Below, piece after piece: positions 43,273 to 51,100 of a DNA stretch of 64,000 nt. The stretch lies in assembly GCF_017051705.1 (NCBI RefSeq), contig NZ_JAFIDJ010000002.1, forward strand, positions 1,492,732 to 1,556,731, given 5' to 3'. A program made the position numbers and the translations under genes. The notes beneath the pieces are model-generated. The model was not told the DNA's origin and did no database searches. It saw only the letters and a list, made by a program, of their open reading frames with translations. How positions within the stretch are numbered: position 1 is the first letter of the stretch; the number at the start of each line of letters is the position of its first letter. The DNA is from Algoriphagus lutimaris. Lineage in GTDB: Bacteria; Bacteroidota; Bacteroidia; Cytophagales; Cyclobacteriaceae.

Positions 43273-44433
43273 ATGTTTAGCTCAGATTCCCGAAGAGACT
43301 TCTTAAAAAAATCCATGGTCATGGGTTCTGGTATTGGTTTAATGGGAGGAGTCCCTATGCAGGCAATAGAAGAAAAGACCAAACCAAAAAATAAACTGCC
43401 AGCATGGAAAGGATTTAACCTTTTGGACTTCTTTTCTGATCATCCTGATCGTGGAAGGCCTACCAAACCAGAATATATTCAATGGATTGCAGATTGGGGT
43501 TTTGATTTTGTACGGATTCCGATTTCTTACCCTAGCTATTTGTCCATTGATAGGAGCAGAGCAATTCGCCCGGATGAAGTTTTGAATTTTGATGAAAGCC
43601 GCTTGGAAAGGGTGGACGAATTAGTTGAGCGTTGCTTTGATCATGGATTGCATGTCAGTTTGAATCTTCATCGAGCACCAGGGTTTTGCATCAATGCAGG
43701 GTTTGAGGAGCCTTTTAATCTCTGGAAGGATCAAGATGCATTGGATGCATTTTGCGCACATTGGGAAATGTGGGCTAAACGGTATCGCGGGATTTCCAAA
43801 AAGAAGTTAAGTTTTGACTTGGTCAACGAGCCATTTCAACGTGAAGATCCCAATGATCAACATAGTCCTGGTGGTCCCGTTAATGTGGAAGATTATCATA
43901 AAGTGGCTAAAGCAGCTTTAGCTACTATAAAATCTGTAAAAGGATCACGGTTAGTGATCGCAGACGGGAATGGGGGAGGAGGAATTGCCGTGCCAGAACT
44001 TGGGGATTTAGATCTTGCACAAAGTTGCCGGGGATATCATCCTTTTCCTATCTCTCATTACAAAGCAAGTTGGGTGTATAAGGATCCGGAAAATCTTCCT
44101 CCGGTAAATTGGCCATTGAGTCAAGGAGATAGGGTCTGGACGATCGACTCAATTCGAGAATACTATGCGCCTTGGATAGCATTGATCGAACAGGGAATAG
44201 GTATTCATTGTGGGGAATGTGGAGGCTATAACAAAACTCCGCACGATGTTTTCCTCAGTTGGTTTGGAGATGTGTTGACCGTATTAGGTGAAAATAGGGT
44301 TGGTTTTGGGATTTGGGAGTTTTCAGGCGCTTTTGGTGTGCTGAATTCCGGAAGGGAAGATGTGGAGTATGAAGATTGGTATGGAGAAAAGTTGGATAGG
44401 AAGTTTCTTGAGTTATTGAGATCTCAAATTTGA
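43273..44433 (+). CDS. Glycoside hydrolase family 5-like enzyme with Tat signal
   Basis: 386 aa. The N-terminus SRRDFLKKSMVMGSGIG is a twin-arginine export signal, so the enzyme is probably exported folded. TIM barrel of clan GH-A: GFNLLDFFSDHP, GFDFVRIPISYPSYLSIDRS, HVSLNLHRAPGFCIN, acid/base Glu186 in LSFDLVNEPF, GYHPFPISHYKASW and nucleophile Glu315 in GIHCGECGGYN, plus the barrel-closing GIWEFSGAFGVLNS. This is the endoglucanase/exo-glucanase type of GH5; the natural glycan is unknown. Alone on its strand between two minus-strand membrane-protein genes. Confidence 0.88.
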   Translation: MFSSDSRRDFLKKSMVMGSGIGLMGGVPMQAIEEKTKPKNKLPAWKGFNLLDFFSDHPDRGRPTKPEYIQWIADWGFDFVRIPISYPSYLSIDRSRAIRPDEVLNFDESRLERVDELVERCFDHGLHVSLNLHRAPGFCINAGFEEPFNLWKDQDALDAFCAHWEMWAKRYRGISKKKLSFDLVNEPFQREDPNDQHSPGGPVNVEDYHKVAKAALATIKSVKGSRLVIADGNGGGGIAVPELGDLDLAQSCRGYHPFPISHYKASWVYKDPENLPPVNWPLSQGDRVWTIDSIREYYAPWIALIEQGIGIHCGECGGYNKTPHDVFLSWFGDVLTVLGENRVGFGIWEFSGAFGVLNSGREDVEYEDWYGEKLDRKFLELLRSQI

Positions 44434-44501
44434 ATAAAATAAGATAGGAGCAGGCTAATTATCTAGGGTTTGCCGATCAATTGAAAACGTTTTAGTGATT
44501 T

Positions 44502-45839
44502 TTATTTATTGTAAATAGGGATTTTTACTCCACCATAGATATCAATGCTGTTGTTATATTTCCTCAGTAGGTTTGTAAGTATGCTTCCTGATCCCATAAT
44601 AAATGGGCCTACTCTAAACCCTAGTCCCCAGTTGATTGCTGAATCATATTTTCTTATACCAACTGGACTAAATAAACTAAACCATTTGCTTTCAAATCTG
44701 GGAGTCAACAAAAAGGTGTTTGTTATCTGACTTAAGGGAGCGAAATTATTTGTTCTCAGCGAAATGGCTCCTTGCGCACTTAAATGAAATTTTTGACTTA
44801 ATACAAAATCCCCATAAACTTGTAAGGCAGTGGGTAATCCTATTTTTACTGTATTACCAATTTCGGACCCTTCAAAATTATCTTCAATTAGTTCTATAAT
44901 CCCAGAACCCGAGACTTTTGAAAAGTCAATGGTTCCATCCAATAAGTATAAATATTGCGAGGATTTACTATACTTAATTGCTCCGATATCAGTCAGTGAG
45001 GCTCCTAGCTTAAATCTATAGGAAGTGTTTTTGTCTACCATTTGATCGGGGTGGTACTCATAAACAATTCCGAGATCTCCACCGAGACCGGAACTAATGT
45101 TAGAGAAGCTTACATCGTTATCTCTTCCATTGGTAGTATATCCAAAATTTAAGTTCCCAGAGGTAGTTAGGGCCTGTAATCCTGCCAAATAATTGGCTCC
45201 AATTTCTCCGCTGTAACCATAAATTCCTCCTGCTCCAAATAGGTATTTTAAAGTAACTCCTACTTTTACAAGAGAGCGATTTTTATTGAGTACTATTCTT
45301 GAATAGGAGCCTCCAATTTCCCCCCACGCATGGATAATACCGTTCGCATCTTTCATGTCAAAATTGAAGTTTTCATCATAAGTGCCTTCGGTAGTTAATT
45401 TATATAGTTCACCTCCTATATTATGGAGATTAAAGAAAGACCTTACTCTGGTGGTTAAAGCAACGCTATTGGATTCATCGATATTAAAAAGAACAGATGG
45501 TCCTAATATATCCAAGTTCCCAAAAAAATTATTGTGCTTGTTTGGAGTTGTTTCAAATTTTGGATCAAAACCTAAGTCACTGAAATTTAGCCATTCTTTT
45601 ATGGCAGATAGTTCCCTCCAATTGATATTTAAATAATCGCTTCCTACATAGGTGCTGACAGAAAGAATATTTATATCTACTTTCATTTTGGTACCAGCCG
45701 TGTTTGCTGGGTTCATGGTAATGGAATGAATTCCTTCCCGATTATCGATTTGTCCCCCTAAAAATGATTGGGAATAAACTGTATGAGAAACGCCAATAAA
45801 AAGGAATGAATAAATAAAGAGGAGAAATCTTTTTTCCAT
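44502..45839 (-). CDS. DUF5723 family outer-membrane protein
   Basis: 445 aa from ATG 45839, which gives signal peptide MEKRFLLFIYSFLFIGVSHT ending YSQ; the 19 upstream codons are not coding. SFLGGQIDNREGIHSITMNP followed by NTAGTKMKVDINILSVSTYV is the opening of DUF5723, a family of FadL-like outer-membrane barrels found in Bacteroidota. Gly- and aromatic-rich strands run to the end (GLGFRVGPFIMGSGSILTNL, YGGVKIPIYNK). Role unknown, perhaps transport of hydrophobic molecules. It is 66 bp downstream of the E1 gene on the same strand and may be cotranscribed. Confidence 0.82.
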   Translation of the reverse strand: MEKRFLLFIYSFLFIGVSHTVYSQSFLGGQIDNREGIHSITMNPANTAGTKMKVDINILSVSTYVGSDYLNINWRELSAIKEWLNFSDLGFDPKFETTPNKHNNFFGNLDILGPSVLFNIDESNSVALTTRVRSFFNLHNIGGELYKLTTEGTYDENFNFDMKDANGIIHAWGEIGGSYSRIVLNKNRSLVKVGVTLKYLFGAGGIYGYSGEIGANYLAGLQALTTSGNLNFGYTTNGRDNDVSFSNISSGLGGDLGIVYEYHPDQMVDKNTSYRFKLGASLTDIGAIKYSKSSQYLYLLDGTIDFSKVSGSGIIELIEDNFEGSEIGNTVKIGLPTALQVYGDFVLSQKFHLSAQGAISLRTNNFAPLSQITNTFLLTPRFESKWFSLFSPVGIRKYDSAINWGLGFRVGPFIMGSGSILTNLLRKYNNSIDIYGGVKIPIYNK

Positions 45840-45905
45840 TGTAAATAAGTCTGGTTTACAATATCCTGAGAAATAGTGATTTGATAAAGCTTTCAATGCA
45901 AACTC

Positions 45906-47915
45906 TCAATATTCAATTAAAGAAGTTAGTTTTTTTCTAAATCTTTTCACAGGTAAAAACTGTTTTTCAAGATTGGGGGCAAATGGAACAGGTGTATCCA
46001 AGCTTCCTTCCCGCATGACCGGGGCATCTAAGTAGGTAAAACAATGTTCAGAAATCCATGCACAGATCTCTGCCCCAATACCTCCCGTCAAACAATCTTC
46101 CTGCAAAAAGATTACTTTTCCCGACTTTTTTACAGTCTCTTTCACGGCTTCTTTATCCCAAGGTAAAAGTGTTCTGAGGTCTAAAATATCTGCATCTATT
46201 TCCAGTTCAGAAACGGCTTCTGAGGCCCAATGTACTCCCATGCCATACGTGATGATAGAAACTTGATTCCCCTCTTTTATGAGGTTTGCTTTTCCTATTT
46301 CTACGGTATAGTACTCGTTAGGTATGAGTTCGCTGATGGATCGGTAAAGTCCTTTATGCTCAAAATATAAATAGGGATTAGGATCCTCTAAAGCTGCATT
46401 TAATAGGCCTTTGGCATCAAATGGGTTGGAAGGGTAGACGATCTTTAGGCCTGGCGTATGAAAAAACCATGCTTCATTGGATTGGCTATGAAATGGCCCT
46501 GCCGCCATTCCGGCCCCAGTAGGCATTCTAACCACCACGTCGGCATGTTGGCCCCAGCGATAATGTATTTTTGCCAAGTTGTTGACAATTTGATTAAATC
46601 CAACTGAAACGAAGTCCGCAAACTGCATTTCTACCATGGCTTTATATCCGTTTATAGATAGCCCTAGACCTGCTCCTATAATTGCACTTTCACAAAGGGG
46701 AGTGTTTCTGACACGTTCAGCACCAAATTCTTTTTTAAAACCATCTGTGATTTTGAAAACCCCTCCATACTCTCCTATATCCTGACCCATCAAGATTAGG
46801 TTTGGAAATTTTTTCATGGATTCGCGAAGGCCGTCACTGATTGCATCCACCAATCTTTTTTCGGAGGTGGGAGCCTCTTTCTTAGGATTTACCACTTCTT
46901 GAGTAAAGGGGGCATAAACATCCTGTAATTCAAATTCTAAGGAAGGGGAAATAGGAGATTCTGCAAAGGCAATTTCTAGCGCATCATTGATCTCCTTTTT
47001 TACTTTTTTGTTGATGTGATCTTTGACTTTGTCAGTTAGGATTCCAATTTCCTCAAGATACTTCTCGTAATTTTCTACAGGATCCAATTTGCCCCAGTCT
47101 TCCATGAGTTGAGAGGGTACATACTTGGTCCCAGAGGCTTCTTCATGCCCTCGCATCCGGAAAGTAATCGCTTCTACCAAAACTGGTCTTGGGTTTTGTC
47201 GAATGTCTTCCGCAAGAGTCTGGATGGTGTCATAAACTTCCAAAACATTATTTCCATGGATCCGAACGGCTTCCATTCCATAACCAGGCCCTTTGTCTGT
47301 AAAATTCTTAAAGGCAAATTGCTCTTCACTGGGCGTTGATAATCCATACCCATTGTGTTCAACCAAGAAGATGACAGGGAGCTTCCAAACTGCAGCTACA
47401 TTCAAGCCTTCATGAAAATCACCTTCCGAACTTGCTCCATCTCCTGTAAATACAAGGGTGACTTTCTGTTCTTTCGAGAGTTTATGGGCCAAAGCAATTC
47501 CGTCAGCAATTGCCATTTGAGGACCTAAATGAGAGATCATTCCTACGATGTGATGGTCCAAGCTTCCAAAATGAAAGGAGCGGTCACGTCCTTTGGTATA
47601 TCCGGAAAGCTTCCCTTGAAACTGGGCGAATAGCCTCTCTAGAGGGATGTTTCTTCCAGTAAAAATCCCTAAGTTTCGGTGCATGGGTAAAATGAATTCT
47701 TGCGAATCAAGTGCATGAACAGCTCCTATGGAAATGGCTTCTTGTCCCCAGCCGCTAAACCACTTTGAGATTTTTCCCTGGCGAAGAAGAATGAGCATTT
47801 TTTCTTCAATTCTCCTAGGTTTAATTAAGGATTCATAGAGTGAAATAAGAAATTCGTCCGAATAGTTTTTCCTGTCAAAAGTCAGGTAAGAAGCTTGATT
47901 GGTTGCTGTTTCCAT
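45906..47915 (-). CDS. 2-oxoacid dehydrogenase E1, fused alpha and beta subunits
   Basis: 669 aa. Residues 1 to about 330 are the alpha subunit with the thiamine pyrophosphate motif FTGDGASSEGDFHEGLNVAA ending in VEHNGYGLSTP (GDG to NGYG); about 345-669 are the beta subunit (LVDAISDGLRESMKKFPNLI, MGQDIGEYGGVF, VRMPTGAGMAAGPFHSQSNE, LQEDCLTGGIGAEI). In most bacteria these are two proteins. The sequence resembles branched-chain 2-oxoisovalerate E1; pyruvate cannot be excluded. It decarboxylates the 2-oxoacid and passes the acyl group to a lipoyl E2, not encoded here. An orphan hairpin with U-run lies upstream in its leader. Confidence 0.9.
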   Translation of the reverse strand: METATNQASYLTFDRKNYSDEFLISLYESLIKPRRIEEKMLILLRQGKISKWFSGWGQEAISIGAVHALDSQEFILPMHRNLGIFTGRNIPLERLFAQFQGKLSGYTKGRDRSFHFGSLDHHIVGMISHLGPQMAIADGIALAHKLSKEQKVTLVFTGDGASSEGDFHEGLNVAAVWKLPVIFLVEHNGYGLSTPSEEQFAFKNFTDKGPGYGMEAVRIHGNNVLEVYDTIQTLAEDIRQNPRPVLVEAITFRMRGHEEASGTKYVPSQLMEDWGKLDPVENYEKYLEEIGILTDKVKDHINKKVKKEINDALEIAFAESPISPSLEFELQDVYAPFTQEVVNPKKEAPTSEKRLVDAISDGLRESMKKFPNLILMGQDIGEYGGVFKITDGFKKEFGAERVRNTPLCESAIIGAGLGLSINGYKAMVEMQFADFVSVGFNQIVNNLAKIHYRWGQHADVVVRMPTGAGMAAGPFHSQSNEAWFFHTPGLKIVYPSNPFDAKGLLNAALEDPNPYLYFEHKGLYRSISELIPNEYYTVEIGKANLIKEGNQVSIITYGMGVHWASEAVSELEIDADILDLRTLLPWDKEAVKETVKKSGKVIFLQEDCLTGGIGAEICAWISEHCFTYLDAPVMREGSLDTPVPFAPNLEKQFLPVKRFRKKLTSLIEY

Positions 47916-47986
47916 GGTTATTGGATTTCCTATCTAAGGTACAGGATGCTAGGAATTCCCCAAAGTTTCTTTTCAGTCAATTGCAT

Positions 47987-48015
47987 AAAAAATGCCCCGA
48001 AAATTATTCGGGGCG
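47987..48015 (-). terminator. Orphan terminator-like hairpin before the E1 gene
   Basis: GCCCCGAA (47994-48001) pairs with TTCGGGGC (48007-48014), loop AATTA. Read on the minus strand the stem is followed by ATTTTTT (47993-47987). No annotated minus-strand gene ends here; the E1 start is 72 bp downstream. It could be an attenuator in the E1 leader or the end of a small transcript. Confidence 0.6.
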
Positions 48016-48059
48016 TAAAAAATAAATGCAAGGAGTTAAAAAGTGTTTGCTGTATGTTT

Positions 48060-48067
48060 CAAAATTA
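48060..48067 (-). promoter_or_regulatory. Possible -7 element of a minus-strand transcript
   Basis: TAATTTTG on the minus strand, exact TAnnTTTG, 45 bp upstream of the orphan hairpin. The -33 region has TTTCG instead of TTTG. Confidence 0.3.
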
Positions 48068-48100
48068 GGGAATGGATTTCTCCTACTACGAAATGATGCG

Positions 48101-48223
48101 TTAAGGTTCTTTTATCAAAAAGTTAAGCACGTAATTTATGGATAATATTGGATCAGTGATGAGCTTGATTTTTGGGTAAATCACTGGAATTGAGGTGAAG
48201 AATAAAGTAATTTTAGATAACAT
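48101..48223 (-). CDS. Candidate 40-residue small ORF (weak)
   Basis: ATG at 48223 to TAA at 48101, 40 codons, starting MLSKITLFFTSIPVIYPKIK and ending NFLIKEP. Hydrophobic start, basic. A frame of this size is expected by chance in AT-rich DNA, and no ribosome site is evident. It is listed only because an orphan terminator stands 80 bp downstream on the same strand. Confidence 0.15.
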   Translation of the reverse strand: MLSKITLFFTSIPVIYPKIKLITDPILSINYVLNFLIKEP

Positions 48224-48285
48224 GGGGATAAATCTTGTTCCATAGGATTTTTGTGGACATAAAACTATTGAGTTATCTTAAATCC

Positions 48286-49380
48286 ATGAGACCCAATCTA
48301 ACCCTATTAAGTATCGTTTTTTTGTCCTTTTTTTCAGTAAGTTCTTTTACTCAGTCAACAAGGAATACGAAGGTGGAAATAAAAGGAAATCAATTTTTCA
48401 TTAATGATCAGCCCACCTATCAAGGAAGAGTTTGGAAAGGAAACAAAATTGAAGGCTTATTGATGAATTCAAGAATGGTTCAAGGGATATTTGATGACCT
48501 CAATCCAGAAACAGTTAAAAACTGGGAGTATCCAGATACTCAAACTTGGGACCCGGATAGAAATACCCAAGAGTTTCTAGATCAGATGGCAGTTTGGAAA
48601 TCCTATGGCCTGCTTTCCTTTACCATCAATCTACAGGGAGGAAGTCCATTTGGGTATTCACAAAATCAACCCTGGATCAATTCTGCATTTACTGAAAAAG
48701 GGGAATTACGAGATGCCTATTTCAAACGATTGGAAAAAATATTGGATCGGGCAGATGAGTTAGGAATGGCACCCATTGTAGGATTGTTTTACTTTGGTCA
48801 GGATGAAGGCCTCCAGGATGAACAAGCTGTAATTCATGCGGTAGAAAATGCGGTGGACTGGATATTGAAAAAAGGCTATCAAAATGTATTAATTGAAGTC
48901 AATAATGAATGCAATGTCAGGTATGATCATGAGATCCTCCAACCTGACCGAGTTCATGAATTGATTGAGTTGGTAAAAAATAAGAGGTGGAAGGGTCGGC
49001 GACTGCTAGTGAGTACCAGTTATGGAGGAGGTACGGTGCCCAAAGAAAATGTGGTACAATCTGCTGATTTTATTTTGCTTCATGGGAATGGGGTGAAAGA
49101 TCCTAAAAATATTACAGCCCAAGTGGAAGCAACAAGAAAGGTAGAGGGATTTGCCAATCAGCCTATTGTATACAATGAAGATGATCATTTTGAATTCGAT
49201 CAGGAGTTGAACAACTTTACCGCCGCTATAGCTGCATATGCTTCTTGGGGATTCTTTGATTATCGAATGAAAGAGGAGGGTTTTGAGGCAGGATACCAAA
49301 GTGTTCCCGTTGATTGGGGAATCAACTCCGAACGGAAAAAAGGATTTTTTGAGCTACTCAAAGAGATTACGGGGTATTGA
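48286..49380 (+). CDS. Secreted glycoside hydrolase-like TIM-barrel protein
   Basis: 364 aa from ATG 48286, giving signal peptide MRPNLTLLSIVFLSFFSVSS ending FTQS. A clan GH-A barrel is indicated by the substrate-facing GSPFGYSQNQPWINSAFTEK, an acid/base-like Glu208 in LIEVNNECN, and a nucleophile-like Glu298 in IVYNEDDHFEF, 90 residues apart as in GH-A enzymes. An N-terminal small domain (VEIKGNQFFINDQPTYQGRV) is typical of glycosidases that begin with an ITINGKPFFING-like strand. The family number cannot be given; cellulase-like annotation is a guess. Stands alone; 194 bp to rimO. Confidence 0.75.
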   Translation: MRPNLTLLSIVFLSFFSVSSFTQSTRNTKVEIKGNQFFINDQPTYQGRVWKGNKIEGLLMNSRMVQGIFDDLNPETVKNWEYPDTQTWDPDRNTQEFLDQMAVWKSYGLLSFTINLQGGSPFGYSQNQPWINSAFTEKGELRDAYFKRLEKILDRADELGMAPIVGLFYFGQDEGLQDEQAVIHAVENAVDWILKKGYQNVLIEVNNECNVRYDHEILQPDRVHELIELVKNKRWKGRRLLVSTSYGGGTVPKENVVQSADFILLHGNGVKDPKNITAQVEATRKVEGFANQPIVYNEDDHFEFDQELNNFTAAIAAYASWGFFDYRMKEEGFEAGYQSVPVDWGINSERKKGFFELLKEITGY

Positions 49381-49542
49381 ATGAATTTAAAATCACTATG
49401 CTCGGCCACTAATGAAAGGAATATAGATTTTTAAATTTATATAATTTGGCTTCTTTCGACTTAAGTGCTTCAACCAGAAGCCCAATTGATAGTTCAAATT
49501 CTTAAATTTTAATTCAAAAAAGTACGGAGCTACTTTTTTGTC

Positions 49543-49550
49543 TACCTTTG
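49543..49550 (+). promoter_or_regulatory. -7 promoter element of rimO
   Basis: TACCTTTG, exact TAnnTTTG. Its last three bases are the TTG at 49548 with which the open frame begins, so that codon is promoter and not translation start. Confidence 0.45.
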
Positions 49551-49562
49551 CAGCTTCAAAAA

Positions 49563-49577
49563 AGAAGGAAATCTGTG
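49563..49577 (+). promoter_or_regulatory. Ribosome binding site that fixes the rimO start
   Basis: AGAAGGAA (49563-49570) lies 4 bp before GTG 49575-49577. It supports GTG as the start, giving VKARTLKKDKVNIITMGCSK, the N-terminus expected for Bacteroidota RimO. Confidence 0.55.
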
Positions 49578-50888
49578 AAAGCTAGAACTCTTAAGAAAGA
49601 CAAAGTAAATATCATCACCATGGGTTGCTCCAAGAATCTGGTGGATTCGGAAGTGCTATTAACTCAACTCAAAGGGAATGGGATCAATGCAAGTCATGAA
49701 TCCAATGCCGATGATAATAACATTGTCATCATTAACACTTGTGGGTTTATAGACAATGCAAAACAGGAATCTATTGATACGATTTTGCAGTATGTCGATG
49801 CCAAAGAGCAAGGCCTAGTGGATAAAGTATATGTGACCGGATGTCTTTCTCAACGCTACAAAGATGATTTGGAGAAAGAGATTCCTCAAGTAGATGCATT
49901 TTTTGGCACCCGTGATCTGCCAGCTATATTGAAGAAGTTCAAAGCAGATTACAAGCATGAATTGGTAGGAGAGAGATTGTTGACTCATTCGTCTCATTAT
50001 GCCTACATGAAGATTTCTGAAGGCTGTGATAGACCTTGTTCTTTTTGCGCGATTCCATTGATGCGTGGAGGCCATATTTCCAGACCGATTGAGGAATTAG
50101 TGAAGGAGGCGGAGCACAAAGCGACTGGAGGCACAAAGGAATTACTACTGATAGCCCAGGATTCAACATATTATGGCTTGGATCTGTATAAAAAGAGAAA
50201 TCTGGCAGAATTGATGCGTAGGCTTTCTGATGTCAATGGCATTGACTGGATCCGTTTACATTATGCTTATCCAACTGGATTCCCAATGGATGTAATCGAG
50301 GTGATGAAGGAGCGTGATAATATTTGTAATTACTTGGATATTCCGCTTCAGCATGGCTCTACAGATGTGCTGAAAGCCATGCGCCGAGGTACCACTCGAC
50401 AGAAGCAAGAGGATTTGATTCATAGTATTCGTGATATTCTTCCAGATATTGCGATTCGAACTACTCTAATTGCAGGACATCCAGGAGAGGGGGAGAAAGA
50501 ATACCAAGAAATGGTGGATTTTGTGGAACGAATGAAATTTGAACGCTTAGGCGTCTTTACCTATTCTCATGAAGAAAACACCCATGCATTCTCTATGGAG
50601 GATAATATTCCGCAGGAAGTGAAACAAGAGCGGGCAAACCACCTGATGGAAATTCAGGAGCAGATATCTTTTGAATTGAACCAGGATAAAGTAGGCAAGA
50701 CTTTCAAAGTTTTAATAGATAAAAAGGAAGGTGGTCACTTCGTAGGCCGTACGGAATATGATTCAGTAGAAGTGGATAATGAAGTACTGATCGATGCGTC
50801 GAAACATTATTGCCGAGTGGGAGATTTTGTCCATGTGAAAATCAACGAGGCGACAGAGTTTGATTTGTATGGAGATGTAGTCGAATAG
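49575..50888 (+). CDS. rimO: Ribosomal protein S12 methylthiotransferase RimO
   Basis: 437 aa from GTG 49575. The N-terminal UPF0004 domain has its three iron-sulfur Cys in TMGCSKN, INTCGFID and VTGCLSQ. The radical SAM domain has CDRPCSFCAIPLMRGGHISR, whose CxxxCxxC holds the second cluster. LDIPLQHGSTDVLKAMRRGT and AIRTTLIAGHPGEGEKEYQE are RimO/MiaB signatures; RimO over MiaB is favoured by the start and by the C-terminal TRAM domain (HFVGRTEYDSVEVDNEVLID). It adds a methylthio group to an Asp of ribosomal protein S12. A strong terminator follows. Confidence 0.94.
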   Translation: MKARTLKKDKVNIITMGCSKNLVDSEVLLTQLKGNGINASHESNADDNNIVIINTCGFIDNAKQESIDTILQYVDAKEQGLVDKVYVTGCLSQRYKDDLEKEIPQVDAFFGTRDLPAILKKFKADYKHELVGERLLTHSSHYAYMKISEGCDRPCSFCAIPLMRGGHISRPIEELVKEAEHKATGGTKELLLIAQDSTYYGLDLYKKRNLAELMRRLSDVNGIDWIRLHYAYPTGFPMDVIEVMKERDNICNYLDIPLQHGSTDVLKAMRRGTTRQKQEDLIHSIRDILPDIAIRTTLIAGHPGEGEKEYQEMVDFVERMKFERLGVFTYSHEENTHAFSMEDNIPQEVKQERANHLMEIQEQISFELNQDKVGKTFKVLIDKKEGGHFVGRTEYDSVEVDNEVLIDASKHYCRVGDFVHVKINEATEFDLYGDVVE

Positions 50889-50894
50889 ACAGAG

Positions 50895-50926
50895 TCCCGC
50901 TTCTTTAGAAGCGGGATTTTTTTTTT
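50895..50926 (+). terminator. Terminator after rimO
   Basis: TCCCGCTTC (50895-50903) pairs with GAAGCGGGA (50908-50916), loop TTTA, followed by ten T. Six bases after the stop codon. Confidence 0.92.
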
Positions 50927-51100
50927 AATTAAAGGATTGAAAAGTAGTTTTTTTTAACCTTTAGAAAGTCTTCCTTTTTGAGTTAAATGGAAATAGAAAG
51001 TGAAATCTTTTTTTGGGGAATGTCGTAACCTATTAATATTTAGGTATTTTAAATGCTGAAAAGAGTTTTTTAATTTAAATCTTTTTAAAACCTTACCCCC

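Larger units (their letters stand above)
47916..48285. other. Intergenic region between the E1 gene and a glycoside hydrolase gene
   Basis: 370 bp between divergently transcribed genes. It holds a minus-strand hairpin with T-run (47987-48015), a minus-strand TAATTTTG (48060-48067), a 40-codon minus-strand frame (48101-48223, weak) and an inverted repeat CAGTGAT/ATCACTG at 48154-48160 and 48180-48186. On the plus strand TTG 48190 and TAATTTTA 48208 may be the hydrolase promoter. No further gene is visible. Confidence 0.5.
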
